Part shown: positions 32,820-41,519 of the stretch, in pieces
Numbering within the stretch: position 1 is the stretch's first letter
How the letters are laid out: every line of letters begins with the position of its first letter
Assembly (NCBI GenBank): GCA_033816765.1
Contig: CM066289.1
Span: forward strand, 1,240,001 to 1,304,000
Direction of reading: 5' to 3'
Source: Nothopassalora personata
Lineage: Eukaryota > Ascomycota > Dothideomycetes > Mycosphaerellales > Mycosphaerellaceae
DNA: 64,000 nucleotides
Position numbers and translations under genes: made by a program
Notes under the pieces: generated by a model
What the model was told of the DNA's origin: nothing
Databases searched by the model: none
What the model saw: only the letters and a program-made list of their open reading frames with translations

Positions 32820-33145
32820 TGCAAAAAACCCAGCCCAAGTGTGCGCACTTTTGAACCCAGGAAAAACCCCTGGGTCCTTGGGATTAATTAAAAGCGTATC
32901 CGCTTGTGTCTGCTGCATTTGCATTCGTGGAGCTGATTGTACACTCGAGGTGCCGTTCGAACTCTGCTTTTACATTTGCATTTTGAACTTTGTTTTGACT
33001 TGAGCCACGGAGGACAACAAGTTGTGTTTTGTGAATCGTAGCGGCCTTGCACCGCTTCGCCCCGAAGGGTGAAGGTCAAATTTTGAGCCGTATATATATA
33101 GGCAAATCGCAGGCAGCCGGACTGTGGCCGATCACGTATTACGTC
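32820..33145 (+). repeat. Hairpin-repeat family, copy B
   Basis: Begins ATGCAAAAAACCCAGCCC, then a short stem around GTGCGCAC and a second inverted pair ACCCAGG/CCTGGGT. TCCTTGGGATTAATT and ATCCGCT follow. Downstream come GCCACGGAGGACAACAAG and TTGCACCGCTTCGCCCCGA with GGGTGAAGG, the counterpart of CACCAC...CCCCATGGA in copies C and D. Confidence 0.6.
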
Positions 33146-33496
33146 TCTGGTAAGCAGCAGTATCTTTGTTACAGGCGAAGGACGTGTGATACCGCCCGTT
33201 GCACATCTGCGTTCTGCACGCGAGGGTAATACGACCGACAATGTTGCCGCCTGCCATATGATGCGCTGTTTAGCTCAGAAAGTTGAAGGACATGGACAAT
33301 GTCTCACCCATGCACCCGAAGTCGAGCGTTCAGATGGAAGGAATGCACCTGAAGAATCTTCAGGATTACTAGCCTGGAGGAGGTGCAATGTAGGCTACGA
33401 GAACAGACATGGTGTACGAGCATCGAAGAAAGTACTTTGCTTGCTTGCTTGCAGATCCACTTGTTGTCTGTCCATCTACTGTTAAAGGGCAAATAA

Positions 33497-33528
33497 CCTA
33501 GCCCGAGTGTGCGCACACTCGGGCTAGG
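33497..33528. repeat. Perfect 32-bp palindrome
   Basis: Two 16-nt arms with no spacer: the left arm is CCTAGCCCGAGTGTGC and the right arm is its exact reverse complement. As RNA it could form a long GC-rich hairpin; as DNA, a cruciform or a dimeric protein site. Confidence 0.95.
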
Positions 33529-33568
33529 GAAACCCCCCAAGGAGTTTTATTGACAGCAGGCCCGCTTG

Positions 33569-33646
33569 TTCGAAATCACCGAAGACCTTCGATGCGTCCA
33601 ATTCTGGTTCGAAGTCACTGAAGACCTTCGATGCGTTCAATTCTGG
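33569..33646 (+). repeat. 39-bp tandem duplication
   Basis: Two adjacent 39-bp units (33569-33607 and 33608-33646) that begin TTCGAAATCACCGAAGACC or TTCGAAGTCACTGAAGACC and end AATTCTGG, differing at only a few positions. Since 39 is a multiple of three, it preserves a short open frame, but there is no evidence of translation. Confidence 0.9.
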
Positions 33647-34032
33647 CGGTCAAAGTCTGGAAATTTCGACACTGCCTGCTGGGTTACAAGCCATGAAGAC
33701 TTCTGTTGCGATTCATTGGTGCCCTTACACCACCTTTCCCCATGGAGGGGTACGAGCACGATATCGAAAAGCAAATATAACGGTAAGGTGGTGGCTGCCG
33801 AGGAGATGCCGATTGGCATGTGAATCGACCGTGGCGTGGGAACGCGAGACGTCTTGTGGGAAACTTAGGTGCTTATATGGGAAACAACATCCAAGAAACT
33901 GTGAAGGATTTCCTCGAGGCATGGGGCAAGTCATTCACCCAGCAGCTACGAAAATATTCTCTCCTGAAGGGCAAAAAGCTTTTCCGCTACCAAAGCGACT
34001 CGACCTCCGAAACTTGACCTGATCGTACTTCC

Positions 34033-34345
34033 AACATGCAAAATACATAGACGCTGAGCAGCGTCTAGGGTAGACCCTTGGGTCCTTGGGGTTTTATTGA
34101 AGTCCGCCGCTGGTTGAATTTGATCTGCAGGGCGTGCCACTCGACACGGCATGGTGGACTTTCACCACGAGGTCCACCGTTGATGGACCTCCACTGAAGG
34201 GCAAGCGAGTCTCGTTCGTCCTGGTCGGTTATGGAGGTTGTAGGTGTCACTCTGCACCACATCGCCCCATGGAAGGGTAAGAGCACAAAGGTGGAACACA
34301 AATATAAGTGTAAAGTGATGGCGGCCGAGGAGTTGCCGATACGTT
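34033..34345 (+). repeat. Hairpin-repeat family, copy D
   Basis: Begins ACATGCAAAATACA, followed by the inverted repeat TAGACGCTG-AG-CAGCGTCTA (34048-34067). Then GGGTAGACCCTTGGGTCCTT and GGGGTTTTATTGAAG with CGCCGCT. Near 34250 it has CTCTGCACCACATCGCCCC and ATGGAAGGGTAAGAGCACAAA, then GCCGAGGAGTTGCCGAT as in copy C. The stem sequence differs from copy C while pairing is preserved. Confidence 0.65.
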
Positions 34346-34416
34346 TTCGTTTGCGGTCACTGGCACCAACGGCCAGCGCATGGTAAGGATGGAGATGCTC
34401 TCATCCATCACTCGGG

Positions 34417-35277
34417 TCAGCCCTCCGTCTGCTTCCTCCACGCAAAGTATGCGGTCAGCTTGCCAACTGGTGCCGGTCGAGTCGGGAACAGCGACAAGTG
34501 CCCCTCCATGAACGCTTCCAGTTCGCTCTTCATCGCCGCTGTAGCCGCTTGCTTCGCCGCCTGGCCTCTCCCATGCTCGAGTGCCATCGTCAGCTCGACC
34601 TCGCCTACTACATGGCGAAAGACAGGCTCCACCCCCGCCGCAGATCCACCGGCAGTCGAGCTGTCTATCACGACTGTCTTTCGCCGACCTTGGGCCACTG
34701 TCGCCTGCTCAAAATGCTCTTGTACTGTCCAGGCTTGGCGGATTGTGTTGATTTCAGCGACCGTGGACAAGCTCGCAATGTGCGGCACATGCTGCTTCAC
34801 CAGATCCATCACCAGTTCTTCGCCGGCCAGCTCCTCGAACTGCGAGCTCTGGTAGTCGCCACCAACTCGCACCTTAGCTTCCCACTCTGACCTCTGCTCG
34901 TTTTTGACCCGCAAAGGAAGGTCCTGGCTCACAAGTACCTGCTCGGTCCGACGCCGTACCCAAATTCCTTTTGAAGATAGTGTGTCGCCGATGTCAAAGT
35001 ACTGGTCGTTGATGAGCTTGTTGGGCTGTCGGCTGAACTTCAGGAGGCTGGACTCTGCGAATGGAGAGATGTGAAGCTGCTGGTCGGAGACGATAGTGTT
35101 GTCGAGGTACGACCTTAGGAGATCTGTGACGTTGAATTTGCTCTCGACCTCGAGATGCGCCATCTTATGGGCTGCCTCGGGCTTGTGCGACAGCAGTCTT
35201 AGCTGTGGGGTGCGGGATCTTGTGATGTTGAGTAGAGCTGATCGCGATGCAAGGGGAGATCTTAGCAGCAAGAACAT
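34417..35277 (-). CDS. CYTH-domain phosphatase, thiamine triphosphatase-like
   Basis: Single exon, 286 aa. The CYTH fold binds inorganic or organic triphosphates in a beta-tunnel. Here the signature ExExK appears as EVESK at residues 43-47. It is followed by DQYFDI, IWVRRR (phosphate-binding arginines), SEWEAKVRVGG, INTIRQAW, TVVIDSS, VGEVELTM and LTAYFAWRK, in the order expected for ThTPase-like proteins. Residues 1-38 (MFLLLRSPLASRSALLNITRS...) are Arg/Leu/Ser-rich without acids, consistent with a mitochondrial presequence. An internal ATG just before the domain (35163) would give a cytosolic form. The substrate, thiamine triphosphate, is inferred from the family. Confidence 0.87.
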   Translation of the reverse strand: MFLLLRSPLASRSALLNITRSRTPQLRLLSHKPEAAHKMAHLEVESKFNVTDLLRSYLDNTIVSDQQLHISPFAESSLLKFSRQPNKLINDQYFDIGDTLSSKGIWVRRRTEQVLVSQDLPLRVKNEQRSEWEAKVRVGGDYQSSQFEELAGEELVMDLVKQHVPHIASLSTVAEINTIRQAWTVQEHFEQATVAQGRRKTVVIDSSTAGGSAAGVEPVFRHVVGEVELTMALEHGRGQAAKQAATAAMKSELEAFMEGHLSLFPTRPAPVGKLTAYFAWRKQTEG

Positions 35278-35617
35278 CTTCGCGAAGGGGACCTGGAGTG
35301 GTTGCGTTTGCTGATAATGTGTGTTACACAAAACTCGTGCGGAGACAATGTCTGCTTGCTATTTGAAGATCTTCGATCCCCAGGATTAATGGCAAGCGGT
35401 GCGCATTCACCAACCCGGATAAGTGACCCACTCGAGACATTCAGTGAATATGACCAGGCAGCGGCAGCGGTCCTGTGGCTGATAATTGACGGAGCTGGAA
35501 GTAGAAAGTCTGATGAACGAGTATCACCACATGTGCCCGCCAATACTGTAGATCAATAGCCAATCAGAAAGCTCCAACCATCGACCGCAATTCTCCCGGA
35601 GGTCGTTCGCGCCGCCT

Positions 35618-36417
35618 CTACTTCTTCTGCATATTCCTCATCGTCTCATTCTCCACCTCCGTACTCAAATTGTTCCTCCCCTCATAAGTCCTCACCCACT
35701 TCAACACCTCATTCGCACTCTCATCCGGCGGAAACACTGGATAGAACACCTTCAAGATCTTCCCGTCTTCAATTACCATACTCAACCGCTTGATCAATTT
35801 CGTTCCATGCCATTCGAAAGTTGGGAGCTTCAAAGCTTCAGCCATCCCCAACTTTTCATCGCTCAGCAATTGATAGGGCAAATGAACCCTTTCTCTCACT
35901 TCCTGCTGATAAGCCGTATCCTGGGTACTGGCGCCGAAGATGTGGGATACACCCAAGGAGAGAAATTCCTTACTAGAGTCCCGAAAGGAACAAGCCTGTG
36001 GCGTACAACCCCGGGCTCCGGGAATCTAGTTCCATTCCTCCGCGATGGTTTCGTTTGGACCTCCGGTTCGGGGATAGCATAAGAGGACGGTCAGGCCGGT
36101 GAGTGTGGAGATGTCGACGTCATTGCCGGCTGTGGAAGGTAATGAGATAGAAGGGAGTGTTAGGCCTTGAAGGTAGTTGCATGCGCCGTCGTCGGTTGGG
36201 GCAGGAATGTAGGACGGGAACGTCGTGGCTGGGATAGGGTAAGTGCTGGATAAGGAGTGCGGCAGAATGAGACTTGCGGGCCATGCTGCTGTATTGGTGA
36301 GTGTGTCTGCTGGAGAGGGCAGTGGGGTAATCGACGTGGAAAGGCATGGGAAGGAGTATCTGGGGTATTGGCAGACTCCTGATACAGTTGGTTTGGCGGA
36401 GTGATCTGCTCAGACAT
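35618..36417 (-). pseudogene. Peroxiredoxin/redoxin-like gene with an in-frame TAG
   Basis: Minus-strand model with exons 36386-36417 and 35618-36245 (140-nt intron) gives a continuous frame of 219 sense and stop positions. It reads IPAPTDDGACNYLQGLTLPS, VDISTLTGLTVLLCYPRTGG, IAEEWN-stop-IPGARGCTPQACSFRD, LGVSHIFGASTQDTAYQ and LPTFEWHGTKLIKR. The family is a fungal thiol peroxidase with the active-site GARGCTPQAC. A TAG at 36026-36028 (about codon 84) falls immediately before the catalytic block, at a position that is variable in relatives. Everything on both sides is well preserved and in the same frame, so the event is a single substitution: recent pseudogenisation, sequencing error or readthrough. 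Translation could also restart downstream, but without the catalytic Cys segment. The first exon is tentative. Confidence 0.75.
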
Positions 36418-36795
36418 GCTGTTACGCGATCTCGCCGTGCAGAACGGTCACCGTTCTCACTTGAAAGAGCTTATAGTGGGGTAGAAGATCGGAGCACTAA
36501 CGTCATTGCCGGAAGGGCGTACACTTTGACAACACTATCGATTTGATAGCGTCTTTCTATCAAGCGTTAGAGCTGTTGTTGCTGCCATCATGTCAACTTG
36601 TGGCTCTTTGGTCGATCGTACTTCCCTTCTTAAGTAGGTCGAGGCGCGACATCGACAAGCGGCCTCGCAATAGCCGCTCTTACAGGCGATGCAAGCAGCC
36701 ATTCTTCCATGCTCTATATTGCTGGCACATGCTTCAACACGGACCACTTCTTCTGTACTCGCTTTCTTCGAATGTGCTGTCGTACTGTAACTCGC
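36418..36795. other. Short intergenic region
   Basis: Upstream of the peroxiredoxin-like gene and downstream of the zinc-knuckle gene. Nothing recognised. Confidence 0.45.
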
Positions 36796-37986
36796 TCAAT
36801 AATCGAAAAGTCCCACCTGCCAGTTCCTCGATGCTGCTCGTGCGGGTTCTTCGTCTGCACTCTTCTGATCTGCTCCGCCGTCGCTTCTCTCATCCTCCTC
36901 ATCTTCTTCATCATCCAGGCCAACGAACCTCGCAGCATCTTTCTTGCTCCATGTCTTCACCAAATTCGGTCCTTGGGTGCTCTCGTTGTAGTAGCGGTCT
37001 GGACAGTCGTCGCCCCAATGCCCGTCATAGCCACTCTCACCGCAATTGTAGCACACTTTGTACATATCGCGCTCGGGTAACTTGCGTATTTCCCCGATTG
37101 GTGGCTTGAGTGAAGTGAACCAGAGCTTGGCGCATTCCCCTTCTACATGCCCAGGCTCGCCGCAGATGTCGCATGGATCACTTCCAATGATGATGGGCTG
37201 CGGATTAGTGCAGTCTGCTGCATCGTGACCTCGTTGACGGCAGCGCGTGCACTTTCTATATGTAGGGCAAGAGTTTGAGGCGTGCTGATCGTAAGATTCG
37301 CAATGAGTGCAGTGTCGAGTTGGGCAGGTGCTTCCTCTGTGACCGCGATCGCCACAGCACATGCAGTAAATGATGTCGTCGTCGCGTTTCAGGCCGAAGT
37401 ATTTGTACTGCTCATCTTGTTCCTGCTCCGAGAGTTGACGAAGGCGCAGCATGCCATCTGGAGCTGGCTTGATGACCATTGTGCTGGTGTCGTCTTCGTT
37501 GGCGTGGCCGTTGCTTTCAGGAGAGGCAGAAGCGCGGGCATGTGATGGTGCGGAATCGCTCTCGCCTTCACTTTCTTCGTCATTTGAGCTTTTGCTCATG
37601 CTTGTGCTCGCGTCGCCACTTCCCACAATCTCGCCGTCCTCCTCGCTGCTGCTTTCTTCCAGTGGGTTGCTCTGCCCGTTGTTGGACACGTCGACAAAAT
37701 GTGTTGTGCGCGAGACGCTAGACAAAGAAAAACTCACCTGTGGCCTGTCTTGGCCGGCAGTCTCCTTGAACTTATCCCACGAGGAGAAGAGATTGGTGCT
37801 GGTGCTGCTGCTAGGACGAGACGACGCACCAGAAGATATCTCACCCGACTCCTTGGAGGCCATTGACAGGCGGCGTGACTTTACGCCACGCCCAGCTGCC
37901 GCCGCGCCATCAAGTTCTTCACTCACCTGCTGCTTGCGCTTCCTCCCAACCGCTGCGGTCCTTGAGTCGTCGCCGGATTCAGACAT
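36796..37986 (-). CDS. CCHC zinc-knuckle protein, Air1/Air2-like (TRAMP complex)
   Basis: RNA-binding subunit that bridges the Trf4/5 poly(A) polymerase and Mtr4 in nuclear RNA surveillance. Single frame, 396 aa. The N-terminus is basic/Ser-rich with an acidic stretch. Five CX2CX3-4HX4-5C-type knuckles lie at about residues 205-335: CMCCGDRGHRGSTC, CTHCESYDQHASNSC, CTRCRQRGHDAADC, CDICGEPGHVEGEC and CYNCGESGYDGHWGDDC. The second and fifth are irregular, as in Air proteins. A short acidic tail follows. A 66-nt segment (37672-37737) has GTGAGT and CAG borders and a pyrimidine-rich start, is a multiple of three and has no stop, so it may be an optional intron. Confidence 0.85.
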   Translation of the reverse strand: MSESGDDSRTAAVGRKRKQQVSEELDGAAAAGRGVKSRRLSMASKESGEISSGASSRPSSSTSTNLFSSWDKFKETAGQDRPQVSFSLSSVSRTTHFVDVSNNGQSNPLEESSSEEDGEIVGSGDASTSMSKSSNDEESEGESDSAPSHARASASPESNGHANEDDTSTMVIKPAPDGMLRLRQLSEQEQDEQYKYFGLKRDDDIIYCMCCGDRGHRGSTCPTRHCTHCESYDQHASNSCPTYRKCTRCRQRGHDAADCTNPQPIIIGSDPCDICGEPGHVEGECAKLWFTSLKPPIGEIRKLPERDMYKVCYNCGESGYDGHWGDDCPDRYYNESTQGPNLVKTWSKKDAARFVGLDDEEDEEDERSDGGADQKSADEEPARAASRNWQVGLFDY

Positions 37987-39163
37987 TGTTTGAAGTCGCG
38001 GCGCGCTGTATTGTGAAAATGGAGTGGAAAGGTAAAAGCAAGATTGTTGCTCTTCACATGGAGTTTAAAACACACGGAGCACGGCCAAAAGTCTTAGGTA
38101 GAAATAACGAGTGGGACGATATAGCCAAAATTGGATAATGTGACCTCGTGCATTGCGATGCCCCAAGACCAGCAGAGCATCTATGCTCTCGTAGGGGCCT
38201 TCCGTGCATTCAAGTGGTATATCACGTTGTGGTATGTATGGCGCGCCGGATCATGCAAGAACCGTAGCATTGCTTACGCCACGAGCTGCTCATGGAATCC
38301 CTGCCGGAGGAGCATATCGTAGGCGAGAAAGCTCTGAATCCTGTATCGTACGTTAAAGTGATTATGTGCCCCATAATGGCGATGGATAGGAAAGTCACTT
38401 TCAGGCGTAGGAAGTTGCTGTCCTACAGGCTGAACATTGGCGCGAAGCTGGGTAAGCAGGTTTACAGCGAACATCAGACGATTTTCTTCTTTCCGGAATG
38501 CGGTCATGGTGAGCATCGGGCTCGTGCTAGCAGATTCCTGTATCGCGTTCTAGGTAGGGGACATATCTCGTAGAATGTGGTAGCGACTGTATATCGTGAA
38601 TGTGCATTCATGAGACGATGTCGACACGAGTGAATAGGAGAAGCTGCACGGGAGACGTCAGCTAGGAGTTCTAGCGTTGGACACGGTGGCCCTGAAGTAA
38701 ACGTTGGCATCCTCACTGCGTACGAACAATCTCTCTTGTCCTCTTGCCACACAACTACAGCCACCAATCCATATCGCACAGTGACCGACAGCACACAGTC
38801 ACTACTGTTTGCTGCATCCTTAGCCACACGACTCGCCGCCCGCCGAGCTTCGGAAAGCACGCCGGCTTTCCGCCATCGCCCAAGGAAGGGAGGTGAACAC
38901 GCGGGAACAAAGAGGCAACAGCAATCCGAGACAACATCACACGCACAGCAGCCACCGAACGCTATATATCACCGACCGCAAAGACACCCGCCCACCTCAC
39001 CCCCGGTGACTTCATGGTAATATTTCTACCTTCCCACCGCCCGAGATCCGCCTCTTCGACCAGCAACAACACCGCCAAGCTGTCTTCCACAATTCTACAA
39101 CGCGGCGGCATTAGCTTTGCCGACACGTCGCCGCCGCTCTGCGTGCAGTCTGCCGAGCGCAAG
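37987..39163. other. Intergenic region between divergent AIR-like and ORM genes
   Basis: About 1.2 kb. Small open frames on both strands without similarity. The last ~150 bp before 39164 stay open in frame with the ORM protein but are probably 5' leader. Confidence 0.45.
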
Positions 39164-39867
39164 ATGAGCAACAACTTCAAGGAGAACCGACGCAGGAGGA
39201 GGAGTAGTAGTCTGATGTATCAGGAGCCACCCGAGAGTTTAGAACAGCAGAGCGACCAGGCAGTACTGCCCAACTTGAACGCACAATGGGTGAACGCCAA
39301 AGGTGAGATAGACACGGAGACCAGGCCCTACGAGTCATGGGTGGTCGTGGATATGGCAGGTTGAAAGAGCACGTGAGCTGATATATTGTCCCTACAGGAG
39401 CCTGGATGATTCACGCCATCATCATTCTCCTTTTAAAGATCGTCTACGACATCATACCCTCGATCAGCCAGGAGACCTCGTGGACTCTTGTCAACATAAC
39501 CTACATGTGCGGCTCCTACCTGATGTTCCACTACGTCCGAGGGATTCCTTTCGAATTCAACGCGGGTGCATACGACAACCTGAACATGTGGGAACAGATC
39601 GACAATGAGGAACAGTACACGCCGGCCAAGAAGTTCCTGCTGTCTGTTCCCATATGCCTGTTTCTCATCAGCACGCACTACACGCATTACGATTTGACGT
39701 ACTTTACCATCAACCTTGTTGCAACGTTAGCAGTTGTGATACCCAAACTTCCAGCAGTGAGTCCAGTGGCACAACTGCCCTCTGTGTAGTCTTAGCTGAC
39801 CTGCTCGTAGTTCCATCGCATGAGATTCGCGTTCTTCAATCCGGAGCCTTTACCTGCGGAAAGGTAG
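39164..39867 (+). CDS. ORM1: ORMDL-family protein Orm1/2 (sphingolipid homeostasis)
   Basis: ER membrane regulator of serine palmitoyltransferase. Three exons (39164-39302, 39398-39756 and 39811-39867), 184 aa. The N-terminus has a basic cluster and Ser run (ENRRRRRSSSLMYQ) like the phosphoregulated N-tail of yeast Orm2. The conserved block LPNLNAQWVNAKGAWMIH is restored by the first splice. Hydrophobic segments follow (AIIILLLKIVYDIIP, LVNITYMCGSYLMFHYV), with PFEFNAGAYDNLNMWEQID, YTPAKKFLLSVPICLFL and VVIPKLPAFHRMRF across the last join. An in-frame ATG at 39014 would add 50 residues, but the shorter start matches family layout better. Confidence 0.93.
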
Positions 39868-40098
39868 TATAGGCATACACTTTATGCACGGCGTTGAAAA
39901 GGGATAAGGAATGACCGTCATAGCGTTTCAAAATATGCCATTATTTGGTCGGCGCTTTAGCACCTCGCGCTCCTTTAGAGATACCACTGCCGCCCGCCTG
40001 GTCTGAATCGCGGCCTGGTTGTACTGATGTTGTTGAATGCAGCTGAAGGGGGCATGTTAGTTCAAGTCGTGCACATCTACACTGATTCCTTGAAGGCA

Positions 40099-41136
40099 TT
40101 ACTTCTTCAGCTCCGCGAACTGCTTCCTCAGCTCTCCATACACAGTCGGCGCCTCGCCTCTCAACACTTCCTTCACGTAGGCATCGAAGCTGTTGAACTT
40201 CAAATCCGGATACAACTCTTTGCTCGTCAAGTATCCCAGGTGCTTGGCATGTCCCTGAGTGTTGTCACCTCTCACTCCCCAGGACAAGAGATACTGCGCC
40301 GGCGCTTTCACCAATAAAGCCTTGAAATCCAGGCTGTCCTCCGGCACACTCGCGACCCTCTCCTTCAATTCTGTCTCAGAGACATGGTTTCGCGCGATCT
40401 TCTGTCCAGACTGATTCTCGAATAGGTCATAGACCTCTTCCTGGCTCCACATCTCATTTTATACCAAGACATACCGATTCTCAGTCCGATCATCCAGAAC
40501 CACGCGAGCGACATAGCGCCCAATGTCCCGCAAATCTGTCAGTGCGCTGGGTACAGTTCCATCCCCTGCAATCTTGGACTTTCCAATCAGCACAAATTGA
40601 TCTGTCTCGCCGGATGGTAGCTTCGGTACGGCAAGCTGGTACCCCCAGCCTACGTCTATGATTGTGAAGGGGAGGCGTATGGTTTTGATGTGGTTGTAAA
40701 CTTGTTCTTTGAGATCGCAGAGGATGTGGGATCCTCCCGCTGCCACTACGGGGATGTAAGCGCAGGGAACGAAGCGCTTGGTACCGGCAGCTTTGGCTGC
40801 TGTGGCGAGGGGAATTTGAGCGAGTTGTTCAAGGGGTGCGATTGAGGAAATGATGATTTCGAGGTCGTCAATGACGGGGATGAGCTTCTGGGGGTTGGAG
40901 TCTGTTGAGAGGTCTAGTTCACGAAGGATCACGCCGCGGGAGGCCAGAGCTTGGTTTGCGGGCTTGGAGAGGGAGGAGGGGCGAGTTCGGGCAATGATTT
41001 CCTGGGCGATTTTAGGGATGTAGTGGGAGGGAAGCAGGGTTGTGCTCACGAAATTCCCGGCCTCGAGCAGACCATTCACGATGGAGCTGCCTGTCTCGCC
41101 CGAGGCACCTACTGCGCCAACTTTGATTGGAGCCAT
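40099..41136 (-). pseudogene. NmrA-like / isoflavone reductase-like gene with an in-frame TAA
   Basis: NAD(P)-binding Rossmann protein. The N-terminal GAVGASGETGSSIVNGLL carries the dinucleotide loop. FVPCAYIPVVAAGGS, FTIIDVGWGYQLAVP and DLRDIGRYVARVVLDD follow, in family order. The frame then reads RYVLV-stop-NEMWSQEEVYDLFE and continues for 117 codons (NHVSETELKERV ... SFDAYVKEVLRGEAPT) to a normal C-terminus. The stop (40459-40461, TAA) replaces what is usually an aromatic residue in this strand, so TAT or TAC to TAA is the likely change; both halves share one frame. A GTATGT donor-like string sits just before, but removing any interval from it would delete conserved sequence. This is recent inactivation, sequence error or readthrough. 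Confidence 0.78.
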
Positions 41137-41519
41137 ATTACCGCTGCCTGTCGATGTCTTTTGTCCAGTCTAGAACAAGCTGTTGGTCTTTTGAAGGACA
41201 GAGTGAAGAATGGTGCTCTTATGTCCAGAAACTTCAGCTATGTAGTAATACCTATATATGCATGAACGACTGACGACCCACACGTTTCTTCACCGTGTAC
41301 GCCCATGATGACGGCCCATTGGTCTTTTCTATACGCGTGAGGGCATTACACATCAGGCTACGCAACGGCAACGGACCTCATCCTCGTTCACGTCGAACCC
41401 TTTTATGCCTCCAGGCTTAGTAATGCAAGCTTTATGCAAGGTCAATGTGCCTTATGCATCAACAGTATCGACCTTCCCTGCACTAGCCTATCAAACATCA
41501 TCGACTCGACATTGAGTCC
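41137..41519. other. Divergent intergenic region (NmrA-like / HAD phosphatase)
   Basis: 383 bp between divergent start codons; both promoters expected here. No specific motif claimed. Confidence 0.45.

Larger units (their letters stand above)
33487..33830 (+). repeat. Hairpin-repeat family, copy C
   Basis: Starts GGGCAAATAACC, contains the perfect 32-bp palindrome at 33497-33528, then GGAAACCCCCCAAGG, the core GAGTTTTATTGACAG and GGCCCGCT. A 39-bp tandem duplication follows. Near 33722 it has CCTTACACCACCTTTCCCC and ATGGAGGGGTACGAGCACGA, then GCCGAGGAGATGCCGAT, all matching copy D. Confidence 0.65.

Noticed and set aside
32490..34345. Solo LTRs or a DNA transposon as explanation for the hairpin repeats
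   Set aside because: No target-site duplication, paired terminal repeats, primer-binding site or transposase/polymerase fragments were visible. A nonautonomous element cannot be excluded without a genome search.
40440..40500. Intron starting at the GTATGT in the NmrA-like gene
   Set aside because: The nearest in-frame AG choices are too close, or would delete NEMWSQEEVYDLFE, which looks like conserved coding sequence.
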